Part shown: positions 27,694-36,259 of the stretch, in pieces
How the letters are laid out: each line of letters starts with the position of its first letter
Numbering within the stretch: the stretch's first letter is position 1
NCBI GenBank assembly: GCA_028710485.1
Contig: JAQTTZ010000003.1
Span: 1 to 64,000 of the forward strand
Direction: 5' to 3'
DNA length: 64,000 bases
Source of the DNA: Bacteriovorax sp.
GTDB lineage: Bacteria; Bdellovibrionota; Bacteriovoracia; Bacteriovoracales; Bacteriovoracaceae
Notes under the pieces: generated by a model
The model's input: the letters and a program-made list of their open reading frames with translations, nothing else
The model's database searches: none
What the model was told of the DNA's origin: nothing
Program-made: the position numbers and the translations under genes

Positions 27694-28989
27694 TCAGACT
27701 TTAGGAATAATATTACCACCGATAAAAACGGCCTCAAGTGACCCTGGAAAAGTTATATTTAAAAACGGCGACCAACGGGCCTTTGTTTTGATATTAGCAG
27801 TGGTTACAGTATGGGCCTTATGTAAATTGATCACTGTGAAGGAAGCCGAGAAATCGGGTTCTAAAAAGCCCATTCCCTTGCCCCATCTTTTATACAATCC
27901 TGTTTTTTCATTGAGGCCTTCTAAAAATTGATTAAAAAATCGACCTGGATTTTCAGCAGTAACGCGGGCCACAGTCTCAGCAGCTATCCCCTGATCTATT
28001 AGAAGCCAGGTGACAAAAGCAGCGTAAGTATCAAGCCCTGGCAGGCCACTCATGCCCTTTGCTTTCTCTTCTGGAGAATGAGGTGCATGATCTGTCGCAA
28101 GATAATCAATTTCGTTATTTCTGAGAGCTTCCAAAAGTTTTTTTGAATCACTCAACTCTCGAATAGGTGGATTCATCTGAAAAAGAACTTGCTCGGAAGG
28201 CTTCATTGCACGAATGCCTTCTTCTGAAAAAAACAAGTGTTGAGGTGTGACTTCGCATGTGACGTCCACGCCTTTTTTGCGAGCGGCCCTTATGGCATCA
28301 AGGCCCGCGCCTGCACTATAATGACAAAGTTTTCCTTTGAGTTCATATTTTTCAATAAGGGCCAAGGCAAAATCCGTGGCCATCAATTCTGCTTCCAGTG
28401 GTCTTTGTTTGAAATGATCAGATTTATTTTTATTCTGCTCTAAAATTTCAGGATCTTCACAATGAAAACTTACCCATTGATGACGATAATGTTTTAAAAC
28501 ATTCTCCAGTTCTGAATTGCTTTTAAAATAAAGATCCCCAATAGATGGCCCCATATAGGCCTTGTAGGGAACAGTAAAACTCAGAGGTCTGGTTGTAGGG
28601 CCAATCCCTGCGTACATCAAAATGGGAAGCTGGCCTTTGCTTGCGAGAATCACTTTGCTCAAATAACTTTCATCATCAATCGGTGGCACTGGATTATTGG
28701 GCATATCTGCGACGTGAACCAGGCCGCCATTTAGAGCAGCACAACAGACGGAGTTAAAGTCTTCTTTGTAATTATTCTTGCCGGAAATATCTTCACGGGC
28801 ATGAATATGAATATCTCCCATACCGGCAAATAATAAAAAATTATGGTCATAGAAAAAATCTACTTTATCTCTTGGGAGTTTGCATTCACCTACATTTTTA
28901 ATTAATCCCGATTCAGAATCAAAAAGAATTTCTTGGCGAGAAACGCCCTTACTCGTCGCACAGGTTGCTTGAATAGATTTGATAGACAT
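27694..28989 (-). CDS. Dihydroorotase / amidohydrolase family
   Basis: FAGMGDIHIHAREDI, SFHCEDPE, CHYSAGAG, CEVTPQHLFF, LATDHAPHSPEEK...GLPGLDTY. Confidence 0.88.
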   Translation of the reverse strand: MSIKSIQATCATSKGVSRQEILFDSESGLIKNVGECKLPRDKVDFFYDHNFLLFAGMGDIHIHAREDISGKNNYKEDFNSVCCAALNGGLVHVADMPNNPVPPIDDESYLSKVILASKGQLPILMYAGIGPTTRPLSFTVPYKAYMGPSIGDLYFKSNSELENVLKHYRHQWVSFHCEDPEILEQNKNKSDHFKQRPLEAELMATDFALALIEKYELKGKLCHYSAGAGLDAIRAARKKGVDVTCEVTPQHLFFSEEGIRAMKPSEQVLFQMNPPIRELSDSKKLLEALRNNEIDYLATDHAPHSPEEKAKGMSGLPGLDTYAAFVTWLLIDQGIAAETVARVTAENPGRFFNQFLEGLNEKTGLYKRWGKGMGFLEPDFSASFTVINLHKAHTVTTANIKTKARWSPFLNITFPGSLEAVFIGGNIIPKV

Positions 28990-28991
28990 AA

Positions 28992-29387
28992 TTAGACATC
29001 CGCGGAGGGTTTAAACTCAAAACGCCAAAGTCTCTGATCAATATCGGAAATGGTTAAAACTTTTTTGGTTCCGTTTTGAATAAGTTCAAGTTTTTCAGCA
29101 ATATTATTTGAATTTGATTTACGGTAAAGAAAAAAATTATACTTGCTTATTATTTCTTTAAGCTCTTCCTCACTTTTTACTTTAAAAGAAAAAACAACGC
29201 CATTGTTATTAAAGGCCTCATTGAAAGTACCATCCGATTCTAATTCAAAAAGCTTTAAATAAAGAGGTCCGCGCTGAACACTGTCAGAGACACAATCGAC
29301 GTCGAACTCAAAAACATCTGAGAGGAAATCCATCATTCTAATTTTGTCCTGACTGTATAGGAGAAGAGGGCCGCATTCATATTCCAT
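28992..29387 (-). CDS. Glyoxalase/VOC-fold-like small protein
   Basis: 131 aa, one-domain pattern LLYSQDKIRMMDFLSDVFEFDVD...RLWRFEFKP; immediately upstream of the dihydroorotase gene. Confidence 0.45.
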   Translation of the reverse strand: MEYECGPLLLYSQDKIRMMDFLSDVFEFDVDCVSDSVQRGPLYLKLFELESDGTFNEAFNNNGVVFSFKVKSEEELKEIISKYNFFLYRKSNSNNIAEKLELIQNGTKKVLTISDIDQRLWRFEFKPSADV

Positions 29388-29426
29388 AGATTAATGGTAT
29401 GAGAACTTGGATTAGAAAACAACTGC

Positions 29427-30338
29427 TTAAATTTTTGGAATTAGTTTTAAAGGAAGAACTGTAGTTCGTTGAACCGTCTCACCTCTGCATTCTGGTCCTT
29501 GGCAGTGATTGGATCGGTTACAGCCTAGATTAATATCCATTCTAAAATCTTCGTCCCCTCTCACTAATATTCCTTCAACTAACTTTGTGTTTGGGTTTAT
29601 CACGGGAGAACCGGAGTTGCCGCTGAATGTGTCGGCATTAGTAACGAAGGTGTAAGTTAAAGAGTTGTCTCGTATTCTCGCTTGGTCGGCCATGATCTTT
29701 GGCAACCCCATCGGATGGCCTATGACCAAGAGAGAGTCATTTTTATCTACAGCTCCATTGCGCCGAATTTTTAAAGGAGTGCGGTCAGTAATTTTTCTGT
29801 TTATTTTTATTAAAGCATAATCCAATTTTGGATTTTCAGACCATGAAAGAATTTGAGCGCAAGTCACAATATTTTCTTTTTTAAAGACCACCGTCCCATT
29901 TGGGCCCTCAAACCCGGAGGCATTGTTATAGTCAAGTACCCAGTAATTCTTTTGGCATTGGTATTTGTCTTTTACACAATGGCCTGCAGTTAACAGCAGA
30001 TCCTCTCCTACCAAAAATGCTGAACAACTCGAGATCAATGGTAAATCACTAAATTTTTCATCGGCGCAAAAATTCATTCCACTAATCAGACTCTTGGTTT
30101 GAATTGATATAGTGGTTGTATCTTCGCTAGAAACTCTCCATTTTGGAACTTGAGCTAGAACTGCTTTCGACTGCTCGATTTGTTCAACATCAATTTGCTT
30201 ATCGAGCTCCTCTATCAATCTGCGATTATCATCACCATAGATCCCTTTATCGAATGAATAATCCCATATGCTATGGGCCTGTGTTCCCATTGAACAAAAC
30301 AAAGTTGTAAGTGCCGCGATTAATAATAAAAATTTCAT
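29427..30338 (-). CDS. Secreted trypsin-like/V8-like serine protease (S1 family), paralogue of 26682-27587
   Basis: CSAFLVGEDLLLTAGHCVKDKYQC, LDYALIKINRKI, SGNSGSPVINPNT. Confidence 0.9.
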   Translation of the reverse strand: MKFLLLIAALTTLFCSMGTQAHSIWDYSFDKGIYGDDNRRLIEELDKQIDVEQIEQSKAVLAQVPKWRVSSEDTTTISIQTKSLISGMNFCADEKFSDLPLISSCSAFLVGEDLLLTAGHCVKDKYQCQKNYWVLDYNNASGFEGPNGTVVFKKENIVTCAQILSWSENPKLDYALIKINRKITDRTPLKIRRNGAVDKNDSLLVIGHPMGLPKIMADQARIRDNSLTYTFVTNADTFSGNSGSPVINPNTKLVEGILVRGDEDFRMDINLGCNRSNHCQGPECRGETVQRTTVLPLKLIPKI

Positions 30339-30430
30339 AATTGGCTATTTACCTCCCAGCAATTGAGCTTGTAAGCCAAAAAAATGAAAGGCCGTAATAT
30401 TTACAAAATCTAGAGAACTCAATTATATCT

Positions 30431-31318
30431 CTATAGTTGTTTTGATTGTTTTTTGATTGATTTTTGTACTAGCTCTGGATCGTGTGCCCTAAAAAGCAAG
30501 TGCCCCAATTGGGCCGAAACTAAGTCTTCAATTATTTGAGCATGTAGTATTTCTGAATCATTAAAAGGATCTATTGAATCAGGAAGTGATTTGCGAAGAA
30601 AAGATTTTTTTGAAATTCCAATTAACCAAGGCACATTTATTTTATTATTTTTTAACTTTAAAACTAATTCATCAAAACGATTAATCAGATCCCAATTTTG
30701 TTGATAAGATTTGGAAAAACCAAAGCATGGATCAAATAATATTTTATCAAGGAATCCAATTTCTCTAAATTGAGCGTGTCCTTTGGTGAAGTGTTCAAAA
30801 GACATCTGGATAATATCGCCGTCATTGATAAATTTCATATGGTCTAAAACATTATTGCGCGAAGGAATATGCGTACTGGAATATAGGTAATAAAAATTTT
30901 CTTGGTATTGTTTGCTTTTTAAAAGCTGCAGAACTTCAGAGTCCAAGACACCGGAGACATCATTGAAAATGAAGCCGCAGTCATGATACCTGGTTTTAAA
31001 TTTCTCTTCAAAATACAGGTAATTTTGGGGTTTATATGTATCAAAAGATATCCAGCGATTACTTAAGTCCATGTCTTTGATAGTATCAAAGAATGAATCA
31101 AATCTTAATCTTTCCTCTTCTTTAGAAATGGCCAAATTCATAGGTGCAGTCGATTCGAAGCCAAAATCTATGACTAGACTTGGAATGGCCAAAAAATGGT
31201 TGAGAGTTGATTTGAGAGTTTCTGAATTTAATAAAATATTCTGACCTGAAAAAGAATTGGGGGTTATATTAATAACCCCCAATGTATTTAATTCTGAAAA
31301 ATTTATGAGCTTAGGCAA
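30431..31318 (-). CDS. folP: Dihydropteroate synthase
   Basis: [37 protein letters not shown]; adjacent to ftsH (8-bp overlap). Confidence 0.82.
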   Translation of the reverse strand: MPKLINFSELNTLGVINITPNSFSGQNILLNSETLKSTLNHFLAIPSLVIDFGFESTAPMNLAISKEEERLRFDSFFDTIKDMDLSNRWISFDTYKPQNYLYFEEKFKTRYHDCGFIFNDVSGVLDSEVLQLLKSKQYQENFYYLYSSTHIPSRNNVLDHMKFINDGDIIQMSFEHFTKGHAQFREIGFLDKILFDPCFGFSKSYQQNWDLINRFDELVLKLKNNKINVPWLIGISKKSFLRKSLPDSIDPFNDSEILHAQIIEDLVSAQLGHLLFRAHDPELVQKSIKKQSKQL

Positions 31319-33212
31319 GGATGGGATCTAGAGATGCTGGTGCCAGAGGTCCTGGCTTTTCAGTCTGTTGTTCGCCATCTATTTTAGGTTTCTCGGCCTT
31401 TAGCGGAACACCGATATCAATTCCTGCAATTACATCTTTGACCTGTTGGAAGTCAATTGTTTCCCAGGCCATAAGAGCTTTCGCTAAACGATCGAGACCA
31501 TCGCGATTAGATTTAAGAATATTGATCGCTTGTTTGTAGTTTTTCTCAACTATGCGATTAATTTCTTCATCGATCTCTTGGGCCGTTTTTTCAGAGTAAT
31601 CGGTATTATCACCCATTCCGGAAAATGGTGAAGTCGAAGATTTATTATAATTAATCGGACCCATCTTAACCGACATACCCCATTTGCAAACCATATTGCG
31701 TGCCAAACCAGTAGCTCTTTCAATATCATTTGAAGCACCTGAAGTCATTTGCCCGTAAACAATTTCTTCAGCACAACGTCCCCCCATTAAGAAGGCAATA
31801 AAATTTTCGGCGCGATCATTAGTTAATGAAAGCAGATCTTCATTTGGAAGTGTTTGAGTCACACCCAGAGCACCACCACGAGGCATGATCGAAACTTTAT
31901 GAATCGGATCGGTGTGAGGTAGATTCATCCCAACTAATGTATGTCCCGCTTCATGGTAAGCAGTCATTAATTTTTCTTTATCAGAGATAACAAGAGATTT
32001 TCTCTCAGGTCCCATTAGTACTTTATCTTTTGCTTGTTCAAAATCTTCGTTAGAAAGTTTTTTCTTGTTTAAGCGAGCAGCATTTAGGGCCGCTTCATTA
32101 ACTAAATTTGCGAGGTCTGCCCCCGTAAATCCGGGAGTTCCTTTAGCGATAACTTCTAAGTCAATATTGTCTTCAAGCGGAGTTTTTTTAGTGTGAACTT
32201 TTAATATTCCTAAACGACCACGAACATCCGGAGCTCCAACCATTACTCTTCTATCAAAACGACCTGGACGCAAAAGAGCTGGATCGAGAACGTCAATTCT
32301 ATTGGTAGCTGCGATTAAAATAACGCCTTCATTCGATTCAAATCCATCCATCTCAACTAATAGTTGGTTAAGAGTTTGTTCGCGTTCGTCATGACCTCCG
32401 CCCATCCCCTGGCCTCTATGGCGTCCAACTGCATCGATCTCATCGATAAAGATAATACATGGAGCGTGCTTCTTTCCTTGCTCGAATAAATCGCGAACTC
32501 TAGAAGCCCCGACCCCCACAAACATTTCAACGAAGTCTGAACCCGATATAGAGAAGAAGGGAACGTCTGCTTCACCAGCAACAGCTCTTGCCAATAAAGT
32601 TTTCCCTGTACCAGGAGGGCCTACGAGGATTACACCTTTTGGAATTTTTCCACCAAGTGCCGTGTATTTTTTTGGATCCCTTAAGAAGTCTACAACTTCT
32701 TCAAGTTCTTCTTTTGCTTCTTGAACACCAGAAACATCACCGAAAGTAATTTTTTTCTCATGTGGACTAAGCATGCGAGCGCGAGACTTTCCAAAGCTCA
32801 TAGCTTTTCCGCCACCTGCTTGAATTTGGCGAAGGAAGAAATAAAAAATAACAATTAAAAGAATCATCGGTCCCCAATTCAAAAGAAGTGAGGTGAAGAA
32901 AGTTTGTTTTTCTTCTTCTTCATACTGAGGAATAATTCCATTCTCGCGCAAAATATTAAAAGTCGCGTCTCCAGTATTCCCGGTTAAACTAAAGCGAGAT
33001 CCACTTTCGTAGCCGGCCTTAAATTTTCCCATGATTGTGTCTTTGCCTTTAAAGACAACTTCTTCGATATTTTTTTCCTGAACAGCTTTTACGAAATCAG
33101 GATACTTAATAAATTTATGGTTAACCTTATCAACCGTTGCGACTTTCGCCACAAGGGCCATAAGAAGAATTACGACAATCCAGAGAGTGAGTGTTTTTTG
33201 CTGAGGTTTCAT
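31311..33212 (-). CDS. ftsH: ATP-dependent zinc metalloprotease FtsH
   Basis: [18 protein letters not shown] Walker [39 protein letters not shown] zinc motif. Confidence 0.98.
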   Translation of the reverse strand: MKPQQKTLTLWIVVILLMALVAKVATVDKVNHKFIKYPDFVKAVQEKNIEEVVFKGKDTIMGKFKAGYESGSRFSLTGNTGDATFNILRENGIIPQYEEEEKQTFFTSLLLNWGPMILLIVIFYFFLRQIQAGGGKAMSFGKSRARMLSPHEKKITFGDVSGVQEAKEELEEVVDFLRDPKKYTALGGKIPKGVILVGPPGTGKTLLARAVAGEADVPFFSISGSDFVEMFVGVGASRVRDLFEQGKKHAPCIIFIDEIDAVGRHRGQGMGGGHDEREQTLNQLLVEMDGFESNEGVILIAATNRIDVLDPALLRPGRFDRRVMVGAPDVRGRLGILKVHTKKTPLEDNIDLEVIAKGTPGFTGADLANLVNEAALNAARLNKKKLSNEDFEQAKDKVLMGPERKSLVISDKEKLMTAYHEAGHTLVGMNLPHTDPIHKVSIMPRGGALGVTQTLPNEDLLSLTNDRAENFIAFLMGGRCAEEIVYGQMTSGASNDIERATGLARNMVCKWGMSVKMGPINYNKSSTSPFSGMGDNTDYSEKTAQEIDEEINRIVEKNYKQAINILKSNRDGLDRLAKALMAWETIDFQQVKDVIAGIDIGVPLKAEKPKIDGEQQTEKPGPLAPASLDPILA

Positions 33213-33271
33213 TTATTTCCTATTCCTTCATAACTATTATCTAATCTTCGTTTTTTTAATGTTGAACTATT

Positions 33272-34579
33272 CTATAAACCAAGCGCGGAAGAATCAAGTA
33301 TGACAGCAGTGTGAACTATCTTTTGTCTACTTTTTCTTGAAATTAATGGATAAAAACTATAGGGAATTTTTCTTTGCTTTAGCCACAAAGTACTTTTTGG
33401 CAGCAATGGATGAGTGAGTTTCGAAGACTTATTGCGATCTTCTGGGCGAAGGAAGCATAAATACGGGAAAAAAATTTTGGAGGGATTTTTTAGACGCACA
33501 TCGGTAATCTGCGAAATATCACCCGAATGCTCCAGTAATCGCAAGAGCAGCTCGTCACACTGCTGGTAATAATCCAGGTGCAAATCATTGCAGATTAAAA
33601 GGCAATCATTCAAAATAAAAATTTTTACTCCACCTGAAAAAGACAGAGGCCCTTTCATTTTTAAGGCCCTGGGATCATCTATAACTTTTTTATGGGCAAG
33701 AATTAATTTATCAACTTCGTGATCAATTTCTCCCCTGTGAGTTTTGGAAAAAAAATGAATCCATTCTTTGATATGATGCTTATGAAAACTAAAATCCCGA
33801 GATCTTAAAACCATCGCCCCTGAAGCCTCACGCTTTTCAGACATGTGAGATTTATTAGCTGTGGCCTTATTTAAAAAAAGACTGCGGTGCAGATTTAATT
33901 GCAATGCCAATTGATTTTGGCGGGCCACATAATGGCACAAGTATTGTGGGTAGCGCTTGTGAATGGTCTCCGTTAAATTTGCTCTGAAAAAGTTTCTCTC
34001 AAATCGAGTATCGCGATTGCTTGAATCCTCTGCCCAAGTTAGACCTAAAGACTTTGCATAGGCCCGAATTTGATTTTTACTGGCGCACATAAAAGGTCTG
34101 ACCAGTCCCCTATTAAAAACAGGGATTCCCAAGGTAGAGGCAAGGGAGCTTTGCTTAAATGACTGAATCATACTCCATTCAAATGAATCATCGAGATGAT
34201 GGGCAGTGTGTACCCAATAATTTTTTTGAATATATTGTTTATAGACTTCTGCTCGTAAATTTCGAGCTACGGCTTCAAAATTATTTTGATCTAAATTGAG
34301 GGTAAATTTTACGATATCAACTTCTAGCCCCAGAATTTTACAATGCTTGATCACTAAATTTTCTTCGTCAATATTCTCAACCCTTGTTCCATGATTGATG
34401 TGTAGCACTCTCAATTGACCCTTAAAAATATCTGCCAGAACATACATTAGAGCGATAGAATCTACGCCACCTGAAACTGCCACCAGAACCGATTTGTCAA
34501 AATTAATCAACTGCATTGAGCCCATAAACAATTGAACATGTTTAACAAACTGCCTGGCCCTAAATTTAGATATGCCCAT
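33272..34579 (-). CDS. tilS: tRNA(Ile)-lysidine synthase
   Basis: VAVSGGVDSIALMYVLAD PP-loop, HINHGTR, WAEDSSNRDTRFERNFFR. Confidence 0.92.
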   Translation of the reverse strand: MGISKFRARQFVKHVQLFMGSMQLINFDKSVLVAVSGGVDSIALMYVLADIFKGQLRVLHINHGTRVENIDEENLVIKHCKILGLEVDIVKFTLNLDQNNFEAVARNLRAEVYKQYIQKNYWVHTAHHLDDSFEWSMIQSFKQSSLASTLGIPVFNRGLVRPFMCASKNQIRAYAKSLGLTWAEDSSNRDTRFERNFFRANLTETIHKRYPQYLCHYVARQNQLALQLNLHRSLFLNKATANKSHMSEKREASGAMVLRSRDFSFHKHHIKEWIHFFSKTHRGEIDHEVDKLILAHKKVIDDPRALKMKGPLSFSGGVKIFILNDCLLICNDLHLDYYQQCDELLLRLLEHSGDISQITDVRLKNPSKIFFPYLCFLRPEDRNKSSKLTHPLLPKSTLWLKQRKIPYSFYPLISRKSRQKIVHTAVILDSSALGL

Positions 34580-34687
34580 GATGCTTTATCCTCAGGCCAA
34601 TCATAGTGCCAAAGTCCATTAATGCCTAGAGAGGCCCGATTAAAATATAAAAAAAGCAGAGAAATGCTTGGAATTTATTAGTAATTC

Positions 34688-34716
34688 TTGACAGACAAGT
34701 CCCTTAAATTTAGGAT
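34688..34716 (+). promoter_or_regulatory. Sigma70-type promoter for the tRNA
   Basis: TTGACA (34688-34693), 17-bp spacer, TAGGAT (34711-34716), 16 bp before the tRNA 5' end. Confidence 0.8.
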
Positions 34717-34732
34717 GAGTCAAACTTTTTTT

Positions 34733-34809
34733 GGCTTGGTAGCTCAGTTGGTTAGAGCGATGGATTCATAACCCATAGGTGGGCAGTTCGATTCTGCCCC
34801 AAGCCACCA
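34733..34809 (+). tRNA. tRNA with CAT anticodon (elongator tRNA-Met favoured over tRNA-Ile2)
   Basis: GGCTTGG TA GCTC AGTTGGTTA GAGC G ATGGA TTCATAA CCCAT AGGTG GGCAG TTCGATT CTGCC CCAAGCC ACCA; complete cloverleaf apart from an A31/C39 mismatch, encoded CCA. Confidence 0.95.
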
Positions 34810-34830
34810 TAATCTTTTTCTCTCAAAAAT

Positions 34831-35121
34831 ATGAAAAAACCTATTATCCAAATGTTCTTAGCTTTATCACTGATTTCGTTACTTCCTGCCTGTAGCGAGC
34901 AGCCTATTAACAATAAAAATATTGCAACTGAAACAGCACCAATCAAAATAGAACCCTCTGAATCTAATAAATCCAGCATCGATATGAAAAAATGCATCTG
35001 TGTTCAATTGTGGATGCCAGTTTGTGGCGAGAATGGAAAAACCTACTCAAATTCATGTTTTGCCAAATGTGCGGGAGTAAAATTCAAACAAGGCTCGTGC
35101 GCTAAAATGATTACAGATTAA
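34831..35121 (+). CDS. Kazal-type serine protease inhibitor lipoprotein
   Basis: Lipobox LLPAC; six-Cys domain CICVQLWMPVCGENGKTYSNSCFAKCAGVKFKQGSC. Confidence 0.88.
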   Translation: MKKPIIQMFLALSLISLLPACSEQPINNKNIATETAPIKIEPSESNKSSIDMKKCICVQLWMPVCGENGKTYSNSCFAKCAGVKFKQGSCAKMITD

Positions 35122-36139
35122 TTTCACTCAATACTTTTTTGGCGCATAAATGTGAAAAGGTATATCCGTTTTTATACAGACCATTAATCATAAAAATATT
35201 TTTTTCAAGGTCGAGAGCTCTCGCAATTGGTCTGCGCTTGGCCCCTTTATGCCTAAGACCCGTCACAATTTTAAAATCACTCAAATCACCAATGGAAAAA
35301 TTACATTGCTGAGTAAATTTGGCCAATATTTCAGCTAAGATTATATGATCGGCCATAATAATTCCATCATTCATGGAGGCACTACCTAAAATCAATTGTT
35401 GCTCATTACTCCTGTAAATTAAATTATGATCATCTATAGTCAGATAAAAAGATGGTCTAAACAAATTAATGGATCTCTCTAAAAAACTTCCGGCCACAGT
35501 ATAGGTATTTTTTAAAAATTCAGTTTCACCGCAGAACTCGGAAAATAATTTAGCATAAGCTCCAGTACATAATACTATTTTCTTTGTTTTTATAATTTCA
35601 CGGCTTAGCAATTCACATTCAATGATTCCCCCATTATTTTTTGTAATCTTTTTAAGAAAATTTTTCTTTGGCACGATTCCGTAAGGAGAAAGCTGCTCAT
35701 TAAACCAGCGATGATACAAGTGTGGCTTAACTAAATAAGAATTGAGTTCCGTTCCTTCCATTTCCTCTTTCAAGATGAGATGATTTACCTTTTTTAGTTC
35801 TTTATAGCGTCTTATCATTTTTGCTCTATCTTTGGGGGAGCTAAAGCCTACAATTTGACTGATTTTTTCGACGCCTATTGGATTGTGGTTTTTTTGAAAA
35901 TCCTCGAAAAGAAAAAATGATTCACGCAATTCATTGCCTAAATCACTTACTCCTTTCTCTATTCCACTCAGGGAAACGGTGGCAGTTGTGCGCAAAGAGC
36001 AAGAAGCGGCAATTTCTTCAGAGTATATTTGAGCAACAGAAAAATTCTGTCTTTTTTTCACATCTAGCTTTGTAAATAATTCAAATAGAAAAGTCTGCGC
36101 AGCAATACCATTTCCCACAACTATTAAATCGTAAATCAC
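35111..36139 (-). CDS. FAD-dependent oxidoreductase (DAO-like)
   Basis: DLIVVGNGIAAQTFLFEL dinucleotide motif; IVLCTGAYAK; GLRHKGAKRRPIA near C-terminus. Confidence 0.75.
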   Translation of the reverse strand: MIYDLIVVGNGIAAQTFLFELFTKLDVKKRQNFSVAQIYSEEIAASCSLRTTATVSLSGIEKGVSDLGNELRESFFLFEDFQKNHNPIGVEKISQIVGFSSPKDRAKMIRRYKELKKVNHLILKEEMEGTELNSYLVKPHLYHRWFNEQLSPYGIVPKKNFLKKITKNNGGIIECELLSREIIKTKKIVLCTGAYAKLFSEFCGETEFLKNTYTVAGSFLERSINLFRPSFYLTIDDHNLIYRSNEQQLILGSASMNDGIIMADHIILAEILAKFTQQCNFSIGDLSDFKIVTGLRHKGAKRRPIARALDLEKNIFMINGLYKNGYTFSHLCAKKVLSEINL

Positions 36140-36259
36140 ACAAATTCCTCAATATCTCACGTTTAAACAATCATAGCGTATTGCCAACAGTTTTTAAAAT
36201 GATTATCGTTTTTCCTCACACAATTTCTGAAAACGTAATTTTTTAAGGAGAATCTCTAC

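Noticed and set aside
27632-27931. Plus-strand 99-aa ORF
   Set aside because: Mostly antisense to the C-terminus of the dihydroorotase gene; no domain or SD support.
22523-30338. Toxin-antitoxin or phage-defence island
   Set aside because: Proteases are secreted with signal peptides; no defence-type nucleases, helicases or partner genes are present.
34752-34997. Minus-strand 81-aa ORF over the tRNA
   Set aside because: Overlaps the tRNA gene and the Kazal lipoprotein antisense.
34733-35121. tRNA as an integration site for a mobile island carrying the Kazal gene
   Set aside because: No integrase, no duplicated tRNA 3' end that I could find, and the flanking genes look like ordinary chromosomal genes.
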